A stretch of 16,015 nt of DNA, taken from positions 1-16,015 of the forward strand of contig JADHWW010000146.1 in assembly GCA_016783285.1 (NCBI GenBank), written 5' to 3'. Below, in pieces: positions 7,446 through 13,863 of the stretch. This stretch comes from Anaerolineae bacterium. Its GTDB lineage: Bacteria; Chloroflexota; Anaerolineae; B4-G1. A program made the translations under genes and the position numbers. The notes beneath the pieces were generated by a model that was given only the letters and a program-made list of their open reading frames with translations, was not told the origin of the DNA and searched no databases. The first letter of the stretch is position 1; every line of letters starts with the position of its first letter.

Positions 7446-8150
7446 ATGGAAATCGAGGTCGCTGCCGCCAAGGTGGGCAAATGGGCCACTAGCGAGAGCG
7501 GTGATACGCTCGAAATGATCGAACGCCCCCACGGTGGCTTCTCTTTCGTGTTGGTGGACGGACAGCGTTCCGGGCGAGCAGCCAAGGCTATCAGCAACCT
7601 GGTGGCCCGCAAGGCCATCTCCGAACTGGCAGAGGGAGTACGCGATGGCGCAGCGGCCCGTGCAGCCCACGACTACCTTTACACCCACAAAGGCGGCCAG
7701 GTCTCAGCCACGCTCAACATCCTTTCGGTAGACCTGACTTCCAACACACTGGTGCTTTCGCGCAACAGCCACTGCCCCACCATCATCATAACGCCCGAAA
7801 GCAGGCTACAGTTACTCGATGCGCCGTCGGAACCGGTGGGGGTGCGACACGGTATCAAGCCACAGGTCACGGAATTGCCACTGTCCGCCGGGACCATGGT
7901 CGTGGTCTATACGGACGGCCTTGAGATGGCCGGGGCGCGCTCAAGCCGTGTCTTCGATGTCCCGGCGGCGGTGCGCGAACTAACAGCCGGGGGCGACGTA
8001 AGCGCCCATCAGTTGGCCGATAGCCTGCTTGGGCAGGCGCTGGCACTGGACGAAGGCCGGCCGCGCGACGACGTCAGTGTGCTCGTGCTGCGCGTCGTAG
8101 ATCACATTGGCGATGGCGTGCGCCGCCTGGCTGTCAGGTTTCCCCTGTGA
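7446..8150 (+). CDS. SpoIIE/RsbX-like PP2C family serine phosphatase
   Basis: The 234-residue product is a stand-alone PPM/SpoIIE-type phosphatase, which would remove phosphate from serine or threonine of a partner protein, often an anti-sigma-factor antagonist. Metal-site landmarks are visible: VLVDGQRSG near 35-43 (D38-G39), NSHCP at 107-111 in place of the usual AGHPP, VVVYTDGLE near 152-160 (D157), and RPRDDVSVLVLR near 205-216 (D208/D209). There is no sensor or membrane domain, as in RsbX. I chose ATG 7446, with GGAG at 6 bases; ATG 7434 in the same frame would add four residues. The stop overlaps the next gene's ATG by one base (TGATG), implying translational coupling. No partner anti-sigma or STAS protein is in the window. 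Substrate unknown. Confidence 0.85.
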   Translation: MEIEVAAAKVGKWATSESGDTLEMIERPHGGFSFVLVDGQRSGRAAKAISNLVARKAISELAEGVRDGAAARAAHDYLYTHKGGQVSATLNILSVDLTSNTLVLSRNSHCPTIIITPESRLQLLDAPSEPVGVRHGIKPQVTELPLSAGTMVVVYTDGLEMAGARSSRVFDVPAAVRELTAGGDVSAHQLADSLLGQALALDEGRPRDDVSVLVLRVVDHIGDGVRRLAVRFPL

Positions 8151-9295
8151 TGCACATGGTGAAGTCCCACCATCTCCACCGCTACCTGCGAGCCCTGTGG
8201 CGCGATACTCGGGTCCTGGTACGCCAGTTTCGCGTCTCCCTAATCGCCTTCGCTGCGCTCCTGTGCGGCGGCACCCTGGCTCTGCGCTTCTTCTACCTCT
8301 ATCCCGAAACCAGACAGCGCCTCGATTGGGCCGAAGCATTGCACGCCACCCTCAAACTCATATTCTTGGAGACCATCCTCCCGTTCCCCACAGTACCAGG
8401 ACTACAACTCCTGTTCATCGTCGTCCCCCTTATCGGATTGGCCGTCGTCACCGATGGCGTCCTGCGCTTCGGCGTAGCGCTGTTCAACCGTCGCGAGCGA
8501 AAGGAGGCCTGGCAAGTGGCTATCGCTTCGACCTACCATGATCATATCGTCGTGTGCGGCCTGGGGAAAGTCGGCTACCGGGTCGTGAAAGAGTTGCTCC
8601 GGCTGGGAGAGGATGTCATCGGCATCGAGTGCAATGCCGAACGCCCGTTCCTGGAAGAGATACGCCAGGTGAACGTGCCAGTGTTGCTGGGCGACGCCCG
8701 GCAGCGGGATATGCTGGAGAAAGCCTGCGTGCGGGAAGCGTCCGCTATCGTTGTCTGCACCCAGGATGAGCTGACGAACCTGGACATCGCGCTCGACGCC
8801 CGGGAACTCAACCCAGATATCAAGGTAGTGCTGCGCATGTTCGACGCCCAACTGGCAGAGAAGGTGAAACGCGGGTTCGGCATCCACACCGCCTTCAGTA
8901 CCTCAGCGTTGGCCGCCCCGATCTTCGCCGCCGCTGCCACACGGGCACAGATTAACTACTCGTTCTACGTGGACGACGTACTTCTGAACGTAGCGCGGGC
9001 GACGGTACAGGTGGGCTCGGCGTTGGAGGGACGCACCATCGCCCAGGTAGAGCAGGAGCTCGACATGACCATCATCCTACACCAGGGACCGGATAGCATC
9101 GACCTGCACCCGGCTCCCGATGTCACACTCCGCGCTGGTGATCGCCTGGTGGTCTTCGCCGCGTTGGAACCACTGGCCCTCCTGCGCGAGATGAGCGGCG
9201 AGCAACGTAGCCCTTCCCAGGGAGGGATCAGCAGCCCGCGCCGCCGCCCGTGGATGGCGCGCCTGTTCTCCAGGGGGAAAACGTCAAGCCGGTGA
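8150..9295 (+). CDS. Two-TM RCK/TrkA-domain membrane protein lacking a K+ selectivity filter
   Basis: The 381-residue protein has the layout of a bacterial 2TM-RCK potassium channel. A basic head precedes membrane segment 1 (about 28-50), a loop (about 60-84), segment 2 (about 85-107), RCK-N/TrkA-N (about 131-250) and RCK-C/TrkA-C (about 281-343). RCK-N has the Rossmann nucleotide loop VVCGLGKVGYRV and the acidic strand end GIECN. RCK-C has the 'GSALEGRTIAQVEQEL' and 'LRAGDRLVVFA' pattern. The loop between the helices reads LETILPFPTVPGLQLL and has no TVGYGD-type filter, so K+ selectivity is doubtful; it may be a nucleotide-sensing regulator or a different pore. Start ATG 8150 overlaps the phosphatase stop; a GTG at 8147 is also in frame. 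The tail overlaps the next gene by four bases. Confidence 0.85.
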   Translation: MHMVKSHHLHRYLRALWRDTRVLVRQFRVSLIAFAALLCGGTLALRFFYLYPETRQRLDWAEALHATLKLIFLETILPFPTVPGLQLLFIVVPLIGLAVVTDGVLRFGVALFNRRERKEAWQVAIASTYHDHIVVCGLGKVGYRVVKELLRLGEDVIGIECNAERPFLEEIRQVNVPVLLGDARQRDMLEKACVREASAIVVCTQDELTNLDIALDARELNPDIKVVLRMFDAQLAEKVKRGFGIHTAFSTSALAAPIFAAAATRAQINYSFYVDDVLLNVARATVQVGSALEGRTIAQVEQELDMTIILHQGPDSIDLHPAPDVTLRAGDRLVVFAALEPLALLREMSGEQRSPSQGGISSPRRRPWMARLFSRGKTSSR

Positions 9296-9672
9296 AACAA
9301 GCCAAACATGAGAGACACCCGCTGATTGGCGTAGTCGGCCCGTGTGCCTCGGGCAAATCATTGCTCGTGGGGGCGCTGCGGGCACAGGGGTACAACGCCC
9401 GCGAGGTGGCACAGGAGCACTCCTATGTGCCCACGATGTGGCAACGTTTCACCCAACCCGATTTGCTCGTCTACCTGGACGTTTCCTGGGAAGTCGCCTG
9501 CCAGCGCCGGCCCACTGACGCCGGAGCAGATTGGTGGACCGAACTGACCCAGCGGCTGCGCCACGCCCGACAACACGCAGACCTCTACATCCACACCGAC
9601 GGATTGACGCCACAAGAAGTCCTGGACAGGGTACTGGCTTTCCTCTCTGATGTTGCAGGTTTGGGCCGCTGA
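9292..9672 (+). CDS. Small P-loop NTPase, nucleoside/adenylate-kinase-like
   Basis: This 126-residue protein has a clear Walker A, GPCASGKS (residues 16-23), in a short kinase-like fold. A later strand PDLLVYLDVSWEVACQRR resembles the 'D-l-v-i-y-L-d' strand followed by an arginine-rich helix seen in AAA_33 and other small phosphotransferases. The remaining helices are predicted from pattern only. The start is GTG 9292, which overlaps the preceding TGA as GTGA; the ATG at 9250 would push 42 more bases into the RCK gene without a ribosome site. It completes the phosphatase-RCK-kinase set. Substrate is unknown: a nucleotide, a small molecule or the RCK partner are all open. The end of the gene contains the promoter of the next unit. 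Confidence 0.7.
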   Translation: MKQAKHERHPLIGVVGPCASGKSLLVGALRAQGYNAREVAQEHSYVPTMWQRFTQPDLLVYLDVSWEVACQRRPTDAGADWWTELTQRLRHARQHADLYIHTDGLTPQEVLDRVLAFLSDVAGLGR

Positions 9673-9681
9673 GGGTATAAT
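9653..9681 (+). promoter_or_regulatory. Promoter of the M50 protease unit
   Basis: TTGCAG (9653-9658) and TATAAT (9676-9681) are separated by 17 bases. The -35 lies inside the last codons of the P-loop gene. The expected start near 9688 gives a leader of about 108 bases. A short tandem repeat GATGAGTA x2 (9689-9704) follows at the start point. Confidence 0.7.
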
Positions 9682-9742
9682 ATGAGGAGATGAGTAGATG
9701 AGTAAAGATGGTACGCCTGCTAACACAGGCTCACAAAAAGCA

Positions 9743-9767
9743 GGGCGGGCGTCGCAAGCGCCCGCTT
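9743..9767 (+). terminator. GC-rich hairpin in the leader of the M50 protease gene
   Basis: GCGGGCG (9745-9751) pairs perfectly with CGCCCGC (9759-9765) around a 7-base loop, extended by two G-U wobbles. An A-run (9735-9739) precedes it and TTCTG follows. The downstream T-run is poor, so this is either a weak terminator/attenuator between the promoter and the gene, or a structured leader element. It ends 28 bases before ATG 9796. Confidence 0.45.
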
Positions 9768-9795
9768 CTGATTGAGGGCACGGAGAGTAGACTAG

Positions 9796-11112
9796 ATGAA
9801 CATTATATTCTGGCTGGTTGGCACACTGGTCGTCGTGCTGGGGCCTATCATTCTGATTCACGAACTGGGCCACTTCATCTTTGCCAAGTTGGCAGGAGTG
9901 CGGGTCGAGGAATTTGGATTTGGATTCCCGCCCCGCCTGCTGAAATTGTGGCGCGGCAAAGGCTATCTCGATATCGGCGTCATGCGCGTGATCATCCCGG
10001 CAGGATTTCGGCTGCCCCCCGGACTGGCAGCCGGCGCCCACGTGGATGCCGTCGCCCACAAGCGGAACGATGGCACCTGTGTCCTGCGTCGCCTGACAAT
10101 ACTCGATTCGGATACAGGGTATCGAGAACTCAACTCTGATGCCACGCACGAGGGCCTACACTTGCGCGGCGAGTTGACCACCTTGGAGCCCGGCACTCTG
10201 TACAGCCTCAACTGGCTGCCCATGGGCGCGTTCGTGAAAATGACCGGTGAGGAGGATCCCTCCGATCCACTCAGCCTGGCCGCCCAACCCAAACGCTGGC
10301 GTGTGGCGGTGATGGCTGCAGGGCCAGTGTTCAACATCATCGCCGCCCTGGTGCTGCTCGTCGGCGCTTATGCTTCTGGTTGTCCAGAATGGCAGGTCGA
10401 AATCGCAAGCGTGCAACCAGGGAGCGCCGCCGAAGAGGCGGGACTGCAGCCCTATGACATTGTCATGGCCATTGATGGAGAGCGCATTAAGGAAGGGACA
10501 GAACATCTGCAACGTCTCATCTATGCTGCGCCAGAACAAACCGTTGAACTCACCATTCTACGCGGAGAGGAAACACTGACCATAATGGCCACGCCCCAGC
10601 GCCAACCCGAAGGCCACGGTCTACTGGGCATCGTGATATCCTCCTACTGGCCCGGCCAGAACGCGGTGCGGCGGTATCCTCTTTCCGAAGCTCTGAGCGC
10701 CAGCATCAACGATATCACCGCTGCAATCCTGATGACCATACAGGTTCCGGCCCAACTCGCTCAGGGGGACATAACCCCTCAAGAAGCACGCCCGACCAGC
10801 GTGGTCGGCATCAGCGAAATACTGGCCATTTCCCTGCAACAGAGCATCGAGTGGAGCCTGGCCTTCCCCGCGTTGCAGACCGCGTCGCTCATCAGCCTGG
10901 CCCTAGGCCTGGCCAACCTGCTGCCCCTTCCCGCTCTCGACGGCGGGCGCATCTTCCTCGTGCTCATTGAGGCTGTGCGCGGCCGACGCATCTCGCCCGA
11001 ACGCGAAATGACCATTCACTCCGTGGGCCTGATGATCCTGATTGGCCTGATGGCTTTGATGATGCTTCAAGACCTCATCAATCCAATCATCCCCTGGTCG
11101 TGGCTGAAGTGA
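9796..11112 (+). CDS. rseP: RseP/RasP-type site-2 intramembrane metalloprotease (M50) with an inserted domain
   Basis: The 438-residue protein is an RseP-like zinc protease that cuts membrane-spanning substrates, such as anti-sigma factors or signal-peptide remnants. HELGH (residues 22-26) in the first membrane helix supplies the zinc ligands; LLPLPALDGGR (375-385, D382) in a late helix supplies the third. A PDZ domain (about 203-265) sits between, and further membrane segments lie near 168-190, 355-378 and 405-427. The conserved LPMGAFVKMTGEEDP (141-155) corresponds to the LPLGGYVKM block of other members, but lies about 75-80 residues later than usual because of an insert at roughly 51-133. 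ATG 9796 has GGAG 10-11 bases upstream. It is followed after one base by the HEAT-repeat gene. No anti-sigma substrate is encoded in the window. Confidence 0.93.
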   Translation: MNIIFWLVGTLVVVLGPIILIHELGHFIFAKLAGVRVEEFGFGFPPRLLKLWRGKGYLDIGVMRVIIPAGFRLPPGLAAGAHVDAVAHKRNDGTCVLRRLTILDSDTGYRELNSDATHEGLHLRGELTTLEPGTLYSLNWLPMGAFVKMTGEEDPSDPLSLAAQPKRWRVAVMAAGPVFNIIAALVLLVGAYASGCPEWQVEIASVQPGSAAEEAGLQPYDIVMAIDGERIKEGTEHLQRLIYAAPEQTVELTILRGEETLTIMATPQRQPEGHGLLGIVISSYWPGQNAVRRYPLSEALSASINDITAAILMTIQVPAQLAQGDITPQEARPTSVVGISEILAISLQQSIEWSLAFPALQTASLISLALGLANLLPLPALDGGRIFLVLIEAVRGRRISPEREMTIHSVGLMILIGLMALMMLQDLINPIIPWSWLK

Positions 11113-11113
11113 G

Positions 11114-12064
11114 ATGAAACGTCCACTTGACCTTTTGCTTGACGAATTGGGTGAAAGCGTCGAGATGCCGGCCCAGGCGTCGCTGTACTGCTTCTCAAGC
11201 CTAAAGGCCGAAGGCGTGGCGCGTGTGCGCGAGGTGTGGCCGTGCTTACCCGTCGGGTTGCGGCGGCGGCTGATTGCACGGCTGGTGGAACTGGCCGAGG
11301 CGGATTTCGAGGTGGACTTCGGCGCGCTCTTCCGCCTGGGGATGGAAGACGAAGACGCCGAGGTGCGCACGGCAGCGATCGAGGGACTGTGGGAGGACGA
11401 AGATGTGCGCCTGGTCCCACTCCTGGCAGCGCGCCTGCGGGAAGACGGAGCTGTCACCGTACGAACGGCTGCGGCCACATCGCTGGGTCGCTTCATCCTG
11501 ATGGGCGAACTTGGGAAGATGCGTCCCGGGCCACGTGCCACGGCTTACGAGGCCCTGCTGGACGCGTGCCAAGCCGCAGACGAGCACATAGAAGTGCGGC
11601 GACGGGCACTGGAGTCACTGGCTTACGTCGGCAACGAGACCATAGCAGAGTTGATCAGCGAGGCCTACGCCGCGCCGGTGGAGAAGGTGCGCATCAGCGC
11701 CGTCTTCGCCATGGGGCGCAGCGCCGACACCCGCTGGACCCGCCATGTGCGACAACAGATTTCCAGCCCTAACCCTGAACTGCGCTACGAAGCCACCTGG
11801 GCCTGTGGCGAACTTCAACTTCACGAGACCGTGCCCGAACTGGAGAAACTGGCCGATGACGTTGACCCCGAGGTACAAGAAGCAGCACTGTGGGCCCTGG
11901 GGCAGATCGGGGGCGACAAGGCGCGGGAGATTCTGGAGCATTATTGCCTGGCAGAGAACGAGGCCACGCGAACCGCGGCCGAAGCCGCCTTGGATGAATT
12001 GGAGTTCGTGCACGGGGACCTGTCAGAGTTCTTCACCAGGCTAGCCCAAGAGCCGAATTCGTGA
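11114..12064 (+). CDS. HEAT-repeat (PBS-lyase type) scaffold protein
   Basis: The 316-residue soluble protein is built of tandem helical repeats of about 30-40 residues. Recurring lines include DAEVRTAAIEGLWED, VTVRTAAATSLGRF, IEVRRRALESLAYVG, EKVRISAVFAMGRS, PELRYEATWACGEL, PEVQEAALWALGQIGG and ATRTAAEAALDEL. These are the 'D..VR..A..ALG' pattern of HEAT/PBS-lyase repeats, from about residue 75 to 295. Such proteins are protein-binding scaffolds, and I see no catalytic residues. No signal peptide or membrane segment is visible, so it is probably cytoplasmic. ATG 11114 starts one base after the protease stop, implying coupled translation. The function and partner are not evident from sequence; a link to the M50 protease is suggested only by position. 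Confidence 0.88.
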   Translation: MKRPLDLLLDELGESVEMPAQASLYCFSSLKAEGVARVREVWPCLPVGLRRRLIARLVELAEADFEVDFGALFRLGMEDEDAEVRTAAIEGLWEDEDVRLVPLLAARLREDGAVTVRTAAATSLGRFILMGELGKMRPGPRATAYEALLDACQAADEHIEVRRRALESLAYVGNETIAELISEAYAAPVEKVRISAVFAMGRSADTRWTRHVRQQISSPNPELRYEATWACGELQLHETVPELEKLADDVDPEVQEAALWALGQIGGDKAREILEHYCLAENEATRTAAEAALDELEFVHGDLSEFFTRLAQEPNS

Positions 12065-12073
12065 GCGAATTCG
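12054..12073 (+). repeat. Perfect hairpin overlapping the HEAT gene stop codon
   Basis: CGAATTCG (12054-12061), TGAG loop, CGAATTCG (12066-12073). The loop contains the TGA stop (12062-12064), so the stem straddles the end of the gene. Eight pairs with a tetraloop form a stable hairpin, but the following TTACAAAT is not a T-run. It could protect the mRNA 3' end or be a remnant of a dispersed repeat. Confidence 0.5.
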
Positions 12074-12080
12074 TTACAAA

Positions 12081-12115
12081 TAGCGAATAGCAAATGGCGA
12101 ATAGCGAATGGAGAA
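12081..12115 (+). repeat. Five degenerate tandem 7-base repeats across a start codon
   Basis: The consensus TAGCGAA occurs as TAGCGAA, TAGCAAA, TGGCGAA, TAGCGAA and TGGAGAA with no gaps. The ATG of the next gene (12094-12096) spans the second and third units, so the first codons of that gene come from the repeat. Confidence 0.75.
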
Positions 12116-13305
12116 AAATCGCCAGCCTCGTTCTGGCACTGGTGTTTCTGCCGGCTGCGTCCACTGCCGTAGCCGATGGTATTACCGTGGTCGAGAACAA
12201 AGCCGGCTACAGTTACGCCCAGCAAGTTACATTCACGCTGCGGGCCACCTCCGACGCCGAAATCACCCAGGTCTGCCTGTTCTTTCGCGCCACAGGCAAC
12301 GAGCGGGCCGAGTCTGTGAATGTACCTACCGAGCCAGCCCGCAAAATCAGCATTAACCACACGCACGACTTGCGCCGTTCCCCCCTGCCACCGTTCGCCA
12401 CAATCACCTTCTGGTGGCGGATTGAGGATGCTGCGGGCAATACTCTTACTACAGAGCCCCAGCAGTTCGAATACACAGACAATCGCTTCCGCTGGGAACA
12501 ACTCAGCGCTGACGACCTCACCATCCACTGGATCGAAGGGCACGGCGACCTGCCCTTCGGTCAGGCGGCGCTCGACATCGCCCAGTCCAGCCTGGAGGAG
12601 AGCAACGTGGAACTGCGAGCCCCAGTGCCCGAGTCTATCAACGTCTACATCTATGACTCGCAGCACAATCTCAAGGCGGCGATGGCACTCGCAGGACGGG
12701 AGTGGGTGGGCGGCCAGGCACATCCCGAATTGGGCGTGATCGTCGTCGCCATCCCATTTGAAGAAGAGGTCTACATATCGCGCATGATGCGCTACATCCC
12801 ACACGAAATCACCCACCTGCTGGTCTATCAGACTGTCACGCCAACCGGCTATAAGTACGTCCCCGAGTGGCTGGACGAAGGGCTGGCCACAGCCAACGAA
12901 CAGTTGCCGACGCCGGAGTACACTATGGTGCTCGAAGAGGCACGCGTGGCGGGGGAACTCCTTCCCCTGGATGCTCTATGCGTCCCCTTCTCACCCGCTT
13001 CACACACCGCGTTTCTGGCCTACGCCCAGAGTGGTAGTATAGTGCAATTCATTCGTGAGCAATACAGCGCTGAAGGGATACGCACTCTGCTGGCAGCCTA
13101 TGCCAACGGTGCCAGTTGCGCAGGGGGAGTAAAGGAGGCTTTCAACGTCAGCCTGAGTGGTCTGGAGACCGCGTGGCGGGCAAGCCTGGAGCCCCAGGCC
13201 CCCTGGCGGGCCTGGGTTGAGCAAATCGGCGTCTGGATAGGACTATGGCTGTTGAGCCTATTGATGGCCGTGCCGATGATTGGCGGGCTCCGTCGCCGCC
13301 GCTAG
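12094..13305 (+). CDS. Secreted, membrane-anchored gluzincin metallopeptidase (peptidase MA-like)
   Basis: The 403-residue product begins with a signal peptide (KIASLVLALVFLPAASTAVA, about residues 8-27). An Ig-like beta domain follows (about 30-128). The metallopeptidase domain has zinc motif HEITH (237-241) and the downstream glutamate in WLDEGLA (E262), as in gluzincins of the peptidase MA_2 type. A single membrane helix (about 376-396) and an arginine-rich GGLRRRR tail close the protein, so the catalytic part faces outside. The start is fixed at ATG 12094, because an in-frame stop (TAG 12088) lies two codons upstream; no Shine-Dalgarno is visible, and the codons lie in a tandem heptamer repeat. 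It begins 29 bases after the HEAT-repeat gene. Substrate is unknown. Confidence 0.85.
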   Translation: MANSEWRKIASLVLALVFLPAASTAVADGITVVENKAGYSYAQQVTFTLRATSDAEITQVCLFFRATGNERAESVNVPTEPARKISINHTHDLRRSPLPPFATITFWWRIEDAAGNTLTTEPQQFEYTDNRFRWEQLSADDLTIHWIEGHGDLPFGQAALDIAQSSLEESNVELRAPVPESINVYIYDSQHNLKAAMALAGREWVGGQAHPELGVIVVAIPFEEEVYISRMMRYIPHEITHLLVYQTVTPTGYKYVPEWLDEGLATANEQLPTPEYTMVLEEARVAGELLPLDALCVPFSPASHTAFLAYAQSGSIVQFIREQYSAEGIRTLLAAYANGASCAGGVKEAFNVSLSGLETAWRASLEPQAPWRAWVEQIGVWIGLWLLSLLMAVPMIGGLRRRR

Positions 13306-13329
13306 TCCGTTACAAACGAGGAACATCAG

Positions 13330-13863
13330 ATGCGCAACATCGTCGTCTTCGACCTGGAGACCCAATATACGGCCGACGAGGTAGGAGGCTGGAATCGCAT
13401 CCGCGACATGCGCCTGGCGGTTGCTGTGACCTACAACGCCGCCGAGGACGTCTACCGTGATTACACCGAGCAAGAAGTGGACCACCTTGTCGCCGCACTG
13501 CGCGGAGCAGACCTGGTGGTCGGCTACAACGTGCTCCGTTTCGACTACGAGGTTTTGCACGCTTACACTACCGAGAGACTGGAGCGCATCCCCACGCTCG
13601 ACATGCTCGACGACCTGTACCACACACTCGGTTGGAGGCTATCCCTCGACGCCATCGCTACCGCCACGCTGGGGGAGACAAAAAGCGCCGACGGGTTACA
13701 GGCCGTGCGCTGGTTCCGTCAAGGCCAACTGGACAAGGTCATCGCCTACTGCCGTCGCGATGTCGAGGTGACCTGGCAAGTTTACCAGTTCGGCCAGCGC
13801 AACGGCTACGTCAAGTATCGCGATCGCCATCGGCGCGTACACAAGGTACCGGTGCGGTGGTGA
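13330..13863 (+). CDS. DEDDy-type RNase H-fold exonuclease (YprB-like)
   Basis: The 177-residue protein is a compact 3'-5' exonuclease domain. The four acidic residues are D8 and E10 in VVFDLET, D72 in GYNVLRFDYEVL, and D144 in YCRRDVEV. Y140 four residues before the last acid marks the DEDDy subgroup. The middle 'TLDMLDDLYHTLGWRLSLDAIA' (seen in parts around 89-110) and 'GLQAVRWF' resemble the YprB/RNase_H_2 branch. That branch often sits beside a DEAD/DEAH helicase, but none is present here. ATG 13330 has GAGGAA at 7 bases. The stop overlaps the following radical SAM start as GTGA, suggesting translational coupling. Substrate (DNA or RNA) cannot be told from sequence. Confidence 0.85.
   Translation: MRNIVVFDLETQYTADEVGGWNRIRDMRLAVAVTYNAAEDVYRDYTEQEVDHLVAALRGADLVVGYNVLRFDYEVLHAYTTERLERIPTLDMLDDLYHTLGWRLSLDAIATATLGETKSADGLQAVRWFRQGQLDKVIAYCRRDVEVTWQVYQFGQRNGYVKYRDRHRRVHKVPVRW

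Noticed and set aside
9708..10139. Small plus-strand frame beginning in the M50 leader, considered as a leader peptide
   Set aside because: It has no ribosome site of its own, runs deep into the protease gene in another frame and shows no regulatory codon run.
9358..10149. Minus-strand open frame of 263 codons
   Set aside because: It runs across the P-loop gene, the promoter and the start of the M50 protease on the opposite strand and has no family features.
11941..12816. Minus-strand open frame of 291 codons
   Set aside because: Antisense to the HEAT-repeat and peptidase genes, both of which have clear motifs.
13632..13859. Upstream extension of the radical SAM frame
   Set aside because: This part lies within the exonuclease gene and lacks similarity; GTG 13860 with a GTGA overlap is the better start.
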